Of a stretch of DNA of 64,000 nt, positions 34,341 to 43,250 are shown piece after piece. Each line of letters begins with the position of its first letter. Position 1 is the stretch's first letter. Source of the stretch: an uncultured Lachnospiraceae bacterium (GTDB lineage Bacteria > Bacillota > Clostridia > Lachnospirales > Lachnospiraceae); contig CAJUHP010000009.1 in the NCBI GenBank assembly GCA_910586125.1, positions 1-64,000 of the forward strand, given 5' to 3'. The notes beneath the pieces are model-generated. The model saw only the letters and a list, made by a program, of their open reading frames with translations, was not told the origin of the DNA and searched no databases. The position numbers and the translations under genes were made by a program.

Positions 34341-35708
34341 TTAAAGCAAGGTCCGGTATTCCTCCATCACCGCCCGCATCGCGTCCGGTCCCGGCGCGCC
34401 GAGCGTCGTCCGTTTTTCCACACAGTTTTTCAGGGAAATTGCCTCGTAGATGGTTTCGTCAAACACCGGGCTGACGGCCTGGTATTCTTCGAGGGACAGC
34501 TCGTCCAAGGAGACGCCCTTTTTTAGACAATACAGTACCAGTTGTCCGACGATCCCGTGGGCGTCGCGGAAGGGAACGCCCCGCCCCACCAGATAGTCGG
34601 CGGCGTCGGTGGCGTTGGCAAAGCCTCTGGCGGCGCTGCGCTCCATCACATCCGTGTGGAAGGTGGTGGTAGCCAGCATTCCGGTAAACAAACGAATGCA
34701 GTCCTTTGCCGTATCCATGGCGTCAAACGCCGTCTCCTTGTCTTCCTGCATATCTTTGTTGTAAGCCAGCGGCAGTCCCTTCATGACCGTCAAAAGACTC
34801 ATCAGAGCGCCGTAGACGCGCCCGGTTTTGCCGCGGACCAGTTCTGCGATATCCGGGTTTTTTTTCTGCGGCATAATGCTGGAACCGGTGCTGAAGGTAT
34901 CGTCCAATTCAATAAAACCATATTCGTTGGAGTTCCAGAGAATAAATTCCTCGCAGAAACGGCTCAGATGCATCATAATCAGGGACAGGGCGCTGAGAAA
35001 TTCCGCCAGATAATCCCGGTCGGCCACCGAGTCCATGGAATTGCGGGTGGGGCCGGCAAAGTCGAGAAGAGAGGCGGTCAGCTCGCGGTCCAGGGGATAG
35101 GTGGTCCCGGCGAGAGCGCCGGCTCCTAACGGACAGTAGTTCATGCGCTTGTGGCAGTCGAACAGACGGCTGCGGTCTCTGGAAAACATCTCAAAATAAG
35201 CGCCCAGATGGTGGGCCAGCGTGACGGGCTGGGCTTTCTGCAGGTGGGTAAAGCCGGGCATATACGTTTCCACATGCTCCTCCATCACCTGGAGAATGAC
35301 GGTCAGCAGTTCCTTTAAAAGCCGATCCGTCGTTTGGATCTGCTCTCTGGTATACAGGCGCATATCCAGCGCAACCTGATCGTTGCGGCTGCGGCCAGTA
35401 TGCAGTTTCTTGCCGGTATCGCCGATGCGCTGGATCAAAACGGATTCTACAAAGCTGTGAATGTCCTCGCAGCTCTCGTCAAATGCAAGCGTTCCCTGTT
35501 TCAGATCCCGAAGAATTCCCTCCAGCCCATCGGCAATCTGTTTTCCCTCGTCCTCGGTCAGAATATTCTGACGGGCCAGCATAGCCGTATGGGCGATACT
35601 GCCGCGGATGTCCTGTTCATACAGCCTTCTGTCAAAGGCAAGAGAAGCGTTGAAAGCGTTCACTGCCTCATCGGTTTCTTTGGTAAAGCGTCCGCCCCAT
35701 AATTTCAT
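34341..35708 (-). CDS. argH: Argininosuccinate lyase
   Basis: 455 residues, the usual length. The fumarase/aspartase-superfamily signature GSSIMPQKKNPD holds the catalytic serine loop; TGRSRNDQVALDMRLY and FTHLQKAQPVTLAHH are argH-specific blocks. It splits argininosuccinate into arginine and fumarate. Its start overlaps the stop of the YfhO gene upstream by 4 nt, which is an odd operon partner for an arginine enzyme. No argG is nearby. Confidence 0.95.
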   Translation of the reverse strand: MKLWGGRFTKETDEAVNAFNASLAFDRRLYEQDIRGSIAHTAMLARQNILTEDEGKQIADGLEGILRDLKQGTLAFDESCEDIHSFVESVLIQRIGDTGKKLHTGRSRNDQVALDMRLYTREQIQTTDRLLKELLTVILQVMEEHVETYMPGFTHLQKAQPVTLAHHLGAYFEMFSRDRSRLFDCHKRMNYCPLGAGALAGTTYPLDRELTASLLDFAGPTRNSMDSVADRDYLAEFLSALSLIMMHLSRFCEEFILWNSNEYGFIELDDTFSTGSSIMPQKKNPDIAELVRGKTGRVYGALMSLLTVMKGLPLAYNKDMQEDKETAFDAMDTAKDCIRLFTGMLATTTFHTDVMERSAARGFANATDAADYLVGRGVPFRDAHGIVGQLVLYCLKKGVSLDELSLEEYQAVSPVFDETIYEAISLKNCVEKRTTLGAPGPDAMRAVMEEYRTLL

Positions 35709-38700
35709 TCTTCCGTTCCTCCTAAATCGCGAATTATCTGGTCAAAAGCTATCTGTCTCAAATCGTCGCCGTCCGCGGCCGCCTGCTCATGTCTGGCGGC
35801 CGCCTGTTCGTGACGGCTGGCCGCCCGCTCATGTCTGGCCGCCGCCTTCTCATGCCGGTCGGCCGCCTGTTCATGCCTGGCGGCCGCCTGCTCGTGGCGG
35901 CTGGCTGCCTGCTCATGTTCTGCCGCCCCCATCTTGTTTGGGGCGGAGGCCTTTGCCTGCCGGTCTCTGGAGCCTGCCTGCCCCGGGACAGGCTCGCGCC
36001 GTTTGGCCGCCTGCCGGTATTGTGCGATTGCCGCTTCCCTGAGAGCACGCCGGTATTCCGGCGTCTGCGGCTTCTGCGCGGCTCTCGGTGTCAGGCCGGG
36101 CACGGGCGAAATGGTTGGTTCGGCACTCTTAGGCATCGTCCGCCCATGCCGGTTGATTGGTCCGGAAGACTCTTTTGGTTGTGCCGCCTCCTTCTTCGTG
36201 TCATGCTTTGGACTGAAATCCGATTGCTGCGCGGCGCCATCCGGTGTCAGACGGTTATCTTTTGCAGCGGCCGGCTCCGGAGGGAGCTCTATGACCGGCG
36301 TGGGCGCCGGTTTTTGTTCCGCAGCCGGCTTGGAAGGGGGCTGTGGCCAGAGAGTTTCCTCCTTGGCCCGATCTTCCTCCTGGTCTATGTCCGGCCGAGG
36401 GTTTTCCTCTTGGGAGTCCGGTAATGGCGTCGGGGCGTCATCCGTCTGAATCCGATCAGTCAGACCGCCTCTGGTTGCTTCGGAAAGCCGGTTTTTGGCC
36501 CGTGCGGCGGAGGAGGAATCTTCCTCCCGGCTCTCATTTTGGGCAGAAGCCGGGATTTCCCCGCCGGACGGAGCGCCGTCCTTTTTGGGAAAGCGAAGCC
36601 GGCGCTGTTCGTCCAGGGAGAGCTGGTTCTTTTTTCGCCATTTCCGAACCCAGATCAAGATCAGAAGAAGAAGGATAGCCAAGCTGACGCCGGATAGAAT
36701 GGCGCCCGCTTTGAATCCGACAGGCATATAGTTCATGACAATGGTATGCTCTCCCGCGGTCAGAGCGACGCTCAAAAACGCGTCGGCATAGGGGGAGGTC
36801 TCGGCGGTCTGCCCGTCAACGAACACCTGCCAGCCTTCCTCATAGGGGATGGAGGTAAAGAGAATCCCATCGTTTTGTACGGTGATATGACTGCGGATCT
36901 GCGTGTCCGTGTACGAATCCACGACCAGAGGTTCCTCGTTCAGCTCCGCAACAGCCGCGATAAATTCTTCCTGCAGCAGCCGGTAAATATTCAGGCTGAC
37001 CGTCTTTTGATCGTTGCCGCTCAGAGTGACCTCCTCGTCCCTTCTCATGTAACCCAAATCCAGAATGAAATCCCGGTCCACATTGTTGTAGGTGGTGGAA
37101 CCGTCGTCCGAGACGGCCGTAACGTTCTTGACGGAGAAATCGGTTAGAACGCCGTAATAATACCCGTCCTGGGGCGCGGTAAACGTATAGCTGGTGCTGC
37201 TGCCGGTATCCACCATGGTAAAGATCTCGCTCCTTGAAGTGGTGGAGGAGACAAAGGAATTCTGGACCTGTATGGGGTTGGTGTCCAGATGATTCCAGTT
37301 TTCGGCCGACGCGGGAATCATAAAGCCCAACGGCAGCACATGCTCGTTGCGGTACAGAGAGAAATCTCCGTCCGTGGCGACAAAGGAGGTCAGAGGCGTC
37401 TGCGCGTCCGGCTTTTCTGCCAGCGTGTATTTTACGGACAGAAGAGCGGAGACAAAAGGAGTGGCGCCGGTAAAGCTGTAGGCGTTGGTACTTCCCTCCA
37501 TGCCCAGATGCCGGTAGATCGTTGTGATGGCGGAGTTGGTGGTGGAGGAGAAGATGGAGGCCGAGCGGTATCCGGCCCAGGCGCCGTCGTTTTTCGTCTT
37601 CTTCACAGCCTTTTCCATCCGAAAGAACCCGGTTTCCTGTTCCTCAGCTATGGCGGCGAGCCGTCCGAATTCCGGCGTTCCGCGCAGGTAGGCGGTGCGC
37701 CCGGTGGTTGTGATGCTGGTAATGCCCATGTTCAGGCCCATTTCGAGAAAAACCAGACCCATAGCAACGAAGATCACGTTTACGGCCGGAACACGGCGGC
37801 GCTTGTGCAAATAGAGAAGCAGACCATAAAATCCCACGAGAACAATATTGATGTAGAAGGCATAGAAGCGGAATTCCTCCGCGTCCACCACTTTTTCACA
37901 CAGGAAGATAAAAGCCACGGCGCCCCACAGACTGCCCACAATCTGGTTGACCGAAGCGGTTCTCAGATTCTTGAGCGCTTCAAAGCACATGGTCAGCAAA
38001 AGGATCGTGTAGAGAAAGGACTGCCGGCAGGGCAGGCTGTTGGGATAATGAAAACCGTGCCAGATAAAATTGGGAATATTCCAGGCAAAGCTCACCAGAA
38101 GAAACAGCAGCAGGCTGCATTTGACGATCTTTTCCTTATAGGAGATATTCCGGTTCATGATATACAGAGGCATCAGCACAAAAACAGCGGCGCAACTGTA
38201 AAGATTGGGCCAGTGATCGAGGCCGATCTCCGTCTCGACGCCGGCCATATGCCTGGCCAGCATGTCGATCATAGGAAAATAGGAGTTCAGTTTGTCCGGA
38301 AAGTTGATGTTGGAGGACGCGGTAGTCTTTAGAGCCAGCATGACCGGGATCAAAAGAACGGCCGCAAGACCGCCGGCTAAAAGAGAGTAGCCGGCAAACC
38401 GCAGGCACTTGGCGGCGTAGTCTTTCCAGGAGATTTTTCTGTCTTCGCCCTCCTGCGGGGAGCGCCGGGACGGATGCAGGATCAGAAGGCACAAAAAATA
38501 CAGGACCAAAAACATACACAGCATAATGGAGATGTAATAATTGGTCAGGATGGAGAGAGCCAGGGTAATGCAGTACATAAGCCCCTTATTTTCCTCCACC
38601 AGAAGTTCCAGACCCAAAAGCACCAGCGGCGCGAGCCAGATGCAGTCCAGCCACATAATATTCCAACTGTAGGCGGCCATATAGCCGGACAGAGCATAGC

Positions 38701-39124
38701 CCATGGCAAACAGCGCCGCGCAGATATTCCGTGTGGAAAAGCGGCGGCACAGATACCAGGCCATGCTTAGACCGCACAGTCCCGTCTTAAAGACGATCAG
38801 ATAGGTCATAAATTCAATGATGGCAGGTTTTGACAGAAAGACAAGGAGCAGGTTAAAGGGGCTGCAGAGATAGTAAGCCAGCAGCGTGATAAAGTTGGAG
38901 CCGGCCCCGATTTTCCAGGAGTAAAGAAGGCTGCCGCCGTTTTGCAGCTTATCGGCAAATTCGGAAAAGAAAGGGGCGTATTGATGGTACATATCGGTGC
39001 GCAGAAAACTGTTGTCGCCAAACGGGTAGATCTCCTTGACGGCAAAGATCAGAATCAGCGCCAGAGACGGCAGCAGAAAGGACAGGATAAAGACAAGCCT
39101 TTCTCTGAGTTTCAGTTTGTTCAT
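35705..39124 (-). CDS. YfhO-family membrane glycosyltransferase-like protein with a long disordered tail
   Basis: About 1139 residues from ATG 39124 (AAGGAG 7 nt upstream). The first 870 residues are a YfhO-family protein: 12-14 membrane helices with FPFGDNSFLRTDMYHQYAPF-like first loop motifs, then a lumenal domain with EEGWQVFVDGQ and a final helix. YfhO proteins (GT-C fold) modify lipoteichoic acid or similar polymers outside the cell. After residue 885 comes a 250-residue Pro/Glu/Lys-rich tail unlike the family norm, ending in six perfect-phase heptads of the AAxRHEQ type. It forms an operon with GtrA and a GT2, giving a lipid-linked sugar supply route. Confidence 0.85.
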   Translation of the reverse strand: MNKLKLRERLVFILSFLLPSLALILIFAVKEIYPFGDNSFLRTDMYHQYAPFFSEFADKLQNGGSLLYSWKIGAGSNFITLLAYYLCSPFNLLLVFLSKPAIIEFMTYLIVFKTGLCGLSMAWYLCRRFSTRNICAALFAMGYALSGYMAAYSWNIMWLDCIWLAPLVLLGLELLVEENKGLMYCITLALSILTNYYISIMLCMFLVLYFLCLLILHPSRRSPQEGEDRKISWKDYAAKCLRFAGYSLLAGGLAAVLLIPVMLALKTTASSNINFPDKLNSYFPMIDMLARHMAGVETEIGLDHWPNLYSCAAVFVLMPLYIMNRNISYKEKIVKCSLLLFLLVSFAWNIPNFIWHGFHYPNSLPCRQSFLYTILLLTMCFEALKNLRTASVNQIVGSLWGAVAFIFLCEKVVDAEEFRFYAFYINIVLVGFYGLLLYLHKRRRVPAVNVIFVAMGLVFLEMGLNMGITSITTTGRTAYLRGTPEFGRLAAIAEEQETGFFRMEKAVKKTKNDGAWAGYRSASIFSSTTNSAITTIYRHLGMEGSTNAYSFTGATPFVSALLSVKYTLAEKPDAQTPLTSFVATDGDFSLYRNEHVLPLGFMIPASAENWNHLDTNPIQVQNSFVSSTTSRSEIFTMVDTGSSTSYTFTAPQDGYYYGVLTDFSVKNVTAVSDDGSTTYNNVDRDFILDLGYMRRDEEVTLSGNDQKTVSLNIYRLLQEEFIAAVAELNEEPLVVDSYTDTQIRSHITVQNDGILFTSIPYEEGWQVFVDGQTAETSPYADAFLSVALTAGEHTIVMNYMPVGFKAGAILSGVSLAILLLLILIWVRKWRKKNQLSLDEQRRLRFPKKDGAPSGGEIPASAQNESREEDSSSAARAKNRLSEATRGGLTDRIQTDDAPTPLPDSQEENPRPDIDQEEDRAKEETLWPQPPSKPAAEQKPAPTPVIELPPEPAAAKDNRLTPDGAAQQSDFSPKHDTKKEAAQPKESSGPINRHGRTMPKSAEPTISPVPGLTPRAAQKPQTPEYRRALREAAIAQYRQAAKRREPVPGQAGSRDRQAKASAPNKMGAAEHEQAASRHEQAAARHEQAADRHEKAAARHERAASRHEQAAARHEQAAADGDDLRQIAFDQIIRDLGGTEE
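35783..35908 (-). repeat. Six 21-bp tandem repeats encoding AAxRHE[Q/K/R] heptads
   Basis: The end of the YfhO gene contains six consecutive 21-bp units, 126 bp in all, with a degenerate seventh (AAEHEQ) in front. They vary at the third residue (S, A, D) and the last (Q, K, R). The encoded peptide is strongly helical and would give a charged coiled coil or metal-binding His ladder. Confidence 0.9.
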
Positions 39125-39146
39125 ATGATATCTCCTTGAAATCCGT

Positions 39147-39563
39147 TCATGAGGCAAAGATAAAAAGTTTGCTGGCAATGTAATTGACAATCATGACCAC
39201 CACATTGGAGGCGGTCTTGGCAATCAGATCGTTCCAGTGCAGCTTGTCCACCGTGATATAGACAAAGACCACGTCAAATCCCAGGGTAAGCAGGCGGGCC
39301 GAGACAAAACCGGCCGCCTCCTTGAACACCAGAGCCAGCTCCCAGGAAGGGGAGCGGAAGACGAATATTTTATTGACTACAAAGGCGAACGACACGGCCG
39401 CGATCCAGGAAATGATATTTGACAGAATCGTTCCCATTTTGCATTTCCGGTGGCAGACGGCAAAGACCGCGATGCTTAAAATTGTGGTCGCAACCCCGGC
39501 AACCAGATAGCTGATGGTCTCATAGTTGACAAATTTAGAGAACAGAGTCTGAATGATTTCCAC
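39147..39563 (-). CDS. GtrA-family membrane protein
   Basis: 138 residues with four hydrophobic helices and the GtrA pattern (FVNYETISYLVAGVATTILS, NKIFVFRSPSWE). I choose GTG 39563, with AAAGGAG 8 nt upstream; the longer frame to 39677 lies within the GT2 gene. GtrA proteins are thought to flip undecaprenyl-phosphate-linked sugars across the membrane, together with a GtrB-like GT2. It overlaps the GT2 gene by 29 nt and is followed by the YfhO gene, a typical three-gene set. Confidence 0.88.
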   Translation of the reverse strand: MEIIQTLFSKFVNYETISYLVAGVATTILSIAVFAVCHRKCKMGTILSNIISWIAAVSFAFVVNKIFVFRSPSWELALVFKEAAGFVSARLLTLGFDVVFVYITVDKLHWNDLIAKTASNVVVMIVNYIASKLFIFAS

Positions 39564-40506
39564 GAGGGCGCTCCTTTCGCTCCAGATTGGTCTGGCGCAG
39601 GATATAGATCGGGCGATCCTTGGCTTCCATATAAATATGGGCAACATATTCTCCGATAATTCCCACGGACAGTTCAATAATACCGCCTAAAAACAGCACG
39701 GCGCACAAGGTGGTCACATAGCCCGGCACATCAATGCCGAACAAAAGCGTCTGAATCAGTGTGCCGGCGATATACAGGCAGGCAGCCACAAAGATCAGAA
39801 ACCCCAGGATGGAAACCATGCGCAGCGGCGTGATGGAAAAAGAGGTGATTCCTCCCAGCGCATATTTGAAAAGTCCCCAGAAGCTCCATTTGGAGGTTCC
39901 CAGAGTACGCTCTACGTTCTCATAGGGAATCCATTTGGTGGAAAAGCCCACCCAGGCAAAGATCCCCTTGGAAAAGCGCTCCACCTCGGCTAAAGACAGG
40001 ATGGAATCGACCATGTTGCGCGACATAATGCGGAAATCGACGGCATTCTGCGGCATCTGCACATCGGTCATGTGGTTGCTGAGTTTGTAAAAGAGCTGAG
40101 AAAAAAGGCTCCGGATTTTTGATTCGCCCTCGCGGCTGACACGGCGGGCCGCGCAGCAGTCATAGCCTTCTTCCACAGCGGCCAGCATGTCGGGGATCAT
40201 GGCCGGCGGGTGCTGCAAATCAGCGTCCATCAAAATCACGTAGTCGGCGTCGGCATAAGTGAGTCCCGCATACATGGCCGCTTCCTTGCCGAAATTGCGT
40301 GAGAACGACAGGTATTTTACATTGTCATGGGTCTGTGCCAGTTCTTTCATGATGACAATCGTATTGTCTTTGCTGCCGTCGTCAACAAACAGAAAACGAA
40401 AAACATAGCCCGGCAGCGTTTCCAGCACCCGGCAGGTTTCCGCATAAAAAGTCCTCAGCACCTCCTGCTCATTGTAGCAGGGAACTACGATATCAATTTC
40501 TTTCAT
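39535..40506 (-). CDS. GT2 glycosyltransferase (GtrB/DPMS-like), membrane bound
   Basis: 323 residues. The N-terminal GT-A domain has VVPCYNEQEVL, FVDDGSKDNT, LSFSRNFGKEAAMYAGL and MDADLQHPP (the DxD metal-binding site). Two C-terminal membrane helices (about 230-300) are typical of GtrB/YkcC enzymes, which make polyprenyl-phosphate sugars (often glucose). AAGGAG lies 9 nt before the ATG. The product would be flipped by GtrA and used by the YfhO protein in the same operon. Confidence 0.92.
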   Translation of the reverse strand: MKEIDIVVPCYNEQEVLRTFYAETCRVLETLPGYVFRFLFVDDGSKDNTIVIMKELAQTHDNVKYLSFSRNFGKEAAMYAGLTYADADYVILMDADLQHPPAMIPDMLAAVEEGYDCCAARRVSREGESKIRSLFSQLFYKLSNHMTDVQMPQNAVDFRIMSRNMVDSILSLAEVERFSKGIFAWVGFSTKWIPYENVERTLGTSKWSFWGLFKYALGGITSFSITPLRMVSILGFLIFVAACLYIAGTLIQTLLFGIDVPGYVTTLCAVLFLGGIIELSVGIIGEYVAHIYMEAKDRPIYILRQTNLERKERPRGNHSDSVL

Positions 40507-40712
40507 AATAAAAATCTCCTTAAACGCCGCGGCAAACAGGCGCGATTCTTCTATATTTTAGTATAGGTTGCATGAAAAGTAAATAAGGAAATAGAAATGT
40601 AAGAAATGATCCGGTCCGGTATATTTCTTAAATTTCTGGTCTAAAATGGAAATATCTGCATATAAATAGTAAAGGACATGTAATACGATTTATAAAATGG
40701 AGGAGAAATACC

Positions 40713-41348
40713 ATGTCAGAAAAAAATCTGGAAAACAACAAAGTAACAGTGATCGGCCAGGTAGTATCCGATTTCACATTCAGCCATGAGGTTTTTGGGG
40801 AAGGTTTTTACATGGTGGATCTGGCGGTGAACCGGCTGAGCGATCAGGAGGATATCATACCGCTGATGATTTCTGAACGTCTGGTGGATGTAACACGGAG
40901 TTATCAGGGAATGACGCTGGAGGCGGAAGGGCAATTTCGGTCCTACAACCGCCATGAGGGCAGTAAAAACCGCCTGGTTTTGTCTGTATTTGTGCGCGAA
41001 TTGCGTTTTCTGGAAGAATTTACCGACTACACCAAAACCAATCAAATTTTTCTGGACGGTTATATCTGCAAAGAGCCGATTTACCGGAAAACGCCTCTGG
41101 GGCGCGAGATCGCGGATTTGCTGATCGCGGTGAATCGTCCTTATGGCAAGTCGGATTATATCCCCTGCATTGCCTGGGGGCGCAACGCCCGGTATGCGTC
41201 GGCCTTTGAGGTGGGCAGCCGCGTGCGGATCTGGGGACGGGTACAGAGCCGGGAGTATACAAAGAAGTTGAGCGAGGCGGAGAGCGAGAAACGGGTGGCC
41301 TATGAAGTGTCCGTCAGCAAGATGGAATGCGCGGAAGTCGCATCCTGA
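40713..41348 (+). CDS. SSB-like protein with two OB folds
   Basis: 211 residues. Two OB-fold-like halves can be traced: NNKVTVIGQVVSDFTFSHEV to about 105, and TNQIFLDGYICKEPIYRKTP to about 205, the second with IPCIAWGRNARYA like the SSB strand motif. There is no acidic DDxIPF-type tip, which canonical SSB uses to recruit partners. It may therefore be a specialised, monomeric SSB-like or PriB-like protein rather than the replication SSB. GGAGGAG precedes the ATG. It stands alone, followed by cobO. Confidence 0.75.
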   Translation: MSEKNLENNKVTVIGQVVSDFTFSHEVFGEGFYMVDLAVNRLSDQEDIIPLMISERLVDVTRSYQGMTLEAEGQFRSYNRHEGSKNRLVLSVFVRELRFLEEFTDYTKTNQIFLDGYICKEPIYRKTPLGREIADLLIAVNRPYGKSDYIPCIAWGRNARYASAFEVGSRVRIWGRVQSREYTKKLSEAESEKRVAYEVSVSKMECAEVAS

Positions 41349-41428
41349 GAACGAAAACTATTGCCAGATGAGGCAAAAGGTGGTAAACTACTATACTATA
41401 TTAGTAAAATCCTGTAAAGGAGCAAAAG

Positions 41429-41968
41429 ATGAGTAAAGGAACGATACAAGTTATCTGCGGAAATGGTCAGGGGAAGACAGCGGCGGCGGTGGGCTGGGCG
41501 CTGACCAGAACAGAGCATGAGAAGAATATTATTATGATTCAGTTTCTCAAAGGAAATCAGACCGGCCGGTTTCATCTGCTGAAACGGCTGGAGCCGGAAA
41601 TGCGAATTTTTTCCTTTGAACGCCGGGAGGAGTGCTTTGGAAGCCTGACGCCGGAGGAGAGAAAGGAGGAGACGGCCAATATCCAGAACGGCCTGAATTA
41701 TGCCAAGAAGGTGATGGTAACGGGGGAGTGCGACGTTCTGATTTTGGATGAAGTGCTGCGGCTTATAGAGTTCGGCATTATTGACAGTTCCATGCTGAAA
41801 GGGATATTGCAGCAGAAGAACGAGGAGATGGAACTGATCCTGACCGGCCGGGTATTACCGGAGGAGCTGCGTCCTCTGGCGGACGTGATTACCTGTCTGG
41901 AGACGCAGAGTCCGGCGTGTGCTGTCTCGGCGGCATCGGTGTCCGAGGCAGAAAAAAGTCAGGGTTGA
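41429..41968 (+). CDS. cobO: Cob(I)yrinic acid a,c-diamide adenosyltransferase
   Basis: 179 residues of the CobO/BtuR/CobA family. The P-loop GNGQGKTAAAVGWALT (10-25), MIQFLKGNQTG and the acidic strand VLILDEVLRLIEFG are diagnostic. It adds the 5'-deoxyadenosyl group to the cobalt of corrinoids, a step of B12 salvage or synthesis that feeds the B12-dependent enzymes of the cell (metH uses methyl-B12). AAAGGAG lies 8 nt ahead. It is the only B12 gene in the window, so it may act mainly in salvage. Confidence 0.93.
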   Translation: MSKGTIQVICGNGQGKTAAAVGWALTRTEHEKNIIMIQFLKGNQTGRFHLLKRLEPEMRIFSFERREECFGSLTPEERKEETANIQNGLNYAKKVMVTGECDVLILDEVLRLIEFGIIDSSMLKGILQQKNEEMELILTGRVLPEELRPLADVITCLETQSPACAVSAASVSEAEKSQG

Positions 41969-41993
41969 CAACGGTATCATGTAATGGTAAGAT
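41965..41993 (+). promoter_or_regulatory. Promoter of the dapA-dapB operon
   Basis: TTGACA (41965-41970, overlapping the cobO stop), 17-nt spacer, TAAGAT (41988-41993). It gives a leader of about 335 nt that includes the lysine riboswitch. Confidence 0.8.
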
Positions 41994-42039
41994 GAGTGTG
42001 ACCAGGCGGTTTCTGCCTGGCTGGATAAATGAGAGAAGC

Positions 42040-42203
42040 AAGTAGAGGTTGCGTTGTTCATCAGTAGACAGATGGATATGACAGGCATAGAAGAAACTGC
42101 CGAAAGGGAACGACGCCGAAGACAGATATCTTCCTGCGGTTATCTGTCTGGGCGCAGATGCGAACAGCGCTGCGACTGTCATCCGAGTCGGATGGAGAGC
42201 TAC
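42040..42203 (+). promoter_or_regulatory. Lysine riboswitch (L-box)
   Basis: The conserved L-box landmarks come in order and at the right distances: AGAGGTTGCG (from 42045), ATCAGTA, GAAAGGGAACGACGCCGAAG, CTGGG, GACTGTCAT and the closing GGAGAGCTAC (42194-42203). These form the five-helix lysine-binding core, with P1 closed by GTAG/CTAC. Lysine binding should favour the terminator just downstream and so reduce dapA-dapB expression. Confidence 0.92.
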
Positions 42204-42226
42204 GGGCCCATGGATGCAATGTGGAG

Positions 42227-42266
42227 GAAGCTGTCTGTTCGGGCGGCTTCTTTATTATTTTATTAA
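42227..42266 (+). terminator. Riboswitch-controlled attenuator before dapA
   Basis: GAAGCTGTC (42227-42235) and GGCGGCTTC (42242-42250) form a 9-bp stem with G-T pairs, a 6-nt loop and the T-rich tail TTTATTATTTTATT. It lies 24 nt after the L-box and 69 nt before dapA. Confidence 0.88.
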
Positions 42267-42334
42267 GAATGTCTTGCCGCCGCGGGCGGCCGGGTGCGGA
42301 TCTGGCAGGGGGTTTGCTTGGAAGGAGAGAAAGT

Positions 42335-43228
42335 ATGGCAATTTTTGAAGGCGCCGGTGTGGCGATCGTTACGCCCATGTGTGCAGACGGCAGCGTGAAT
42401 TACGGCAAACTGAATGAAATCATTGAGGCGCAGATCGCTGCGGGAACCGACAGCATTATCATCTGCGGGACGACCGGCGAGGCATCCACCCTGACCCATG
42501 AGGAACATCTGGATGTGATACGCGCCTGCGTCCAGGCGGTGAATGGACGTGTTCCGGTGATTGCGGGAACTGGTTCCAACTGTACGGACACAGCGGTGTA
42601 TCTGTCCGTGGAGGCGCAGAAGGCCGGGGCGGATGCGCTCCTGGTGGTGACGCCGTATTATAACAAAGCGACGCAGAAAGGGTTGATTGCTCATTTTACC
42701 AAAATAGCGTCGGCTGTTTCTATCCCGGTCGTTCTCTACAACGTGCCGGGCCGTACCGGCTGCAATATCCTGCCGCAGACAGCGGTGACGCTGGCCCGCC
42801 GTGTGGAAAACATCGTGGCGGTCAAGGAGGCCAGCGGCAATCTCTCGCAGGTTGCGGATCTGCTGGCGCTGGCGGACGGATGCATCGACGTTTATTCTGG
42901 AAACGACGACCAGATTGTACCGATTATGTCCCTGGGCGGAAAAGGCGTGATTTCCGTGCTGTCCAATGTGGCTCCGGCCCAGACGCACGCCATTGCCGCC
43001 GCCTGTCTGTCCGGCGACTATGCGCTGGCGGCGAAACTGCAGTTAGCCGCGATAGATCTGTGCCATGCGCTGTTTTGCGAGGTCAATCCGATTCCGGTGA
43101 AGGCGGCAATGAATCTGCAGGGCCTGGAAGTGGGACCTCTGCGCGCTCCGCTTAGTGAGATGGAACCGGAGAACCAGGAACGGCTGAGAAAAGCCATGGA
43201 AGCCTACGGAATTCTGAACAGAGGCTAG
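42335..43228 (+). CDS. dapA: 4-hydroxy-tetrahydrodipicolinate synthase
   Basis: 297 residues. I start at ATG 42335 (AAGGAGAGAAAGT upstream); the longer frame to 42158 runs through the riboswitch and is rejected. Catalytic residues are in place: GTTGE (45-49), Tyr135 in YNVPGRTG, and the Schiff-base Lys164 in AVKEASGN. It condenses pyruvate and aspartate semialdehyde, the first step of the lysine/diaminopimelate branch, which also provides dipicolinate for spores. It is controlled by the L-box. Confidence 0.96.
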   Translation: MAIFEGAGVAIVTPMCADGSVNYGKLNEIIEAQIAAGTDSIIICGTTGEASTLTHEEHLDVIRACVQAVNGRVPVIAGTGSNCTDTAVYLSVEAQKAGADALLVVTPYYNKATQKGLIAHFTKIASAVSIPVVLYNVPGRTGCNILPQTAVTLARRVENIVAVKEASGNLSQVADLLALADGCIDVYSGNDDQIVPIMSLGGKGVISVLSNVAPAQTHAIAAACLSGDYALAAKLQLAAIDLCHALFCEVNPIPVKAAMNLQGLEVGPLRAPLSEMEPENQERLRKAMEAYGILNRG

Positions 43229-43250
43229 AAGAGAAGGGCGGGAAGAGATT

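Noticed and set aside
35783..35908. Tandem 21-bp units as a CRISPR array
   Set aside because: Units are directly adjacent without spacers and lie inside an open frame encoding heptads.
42158..42334. N-terminal extension of dapA
   Set aside because: The stretch encodes the end of the lysine riboswitch and its attenuator; ATG 42335 has a proper ribosome site and gives normal DapA length.
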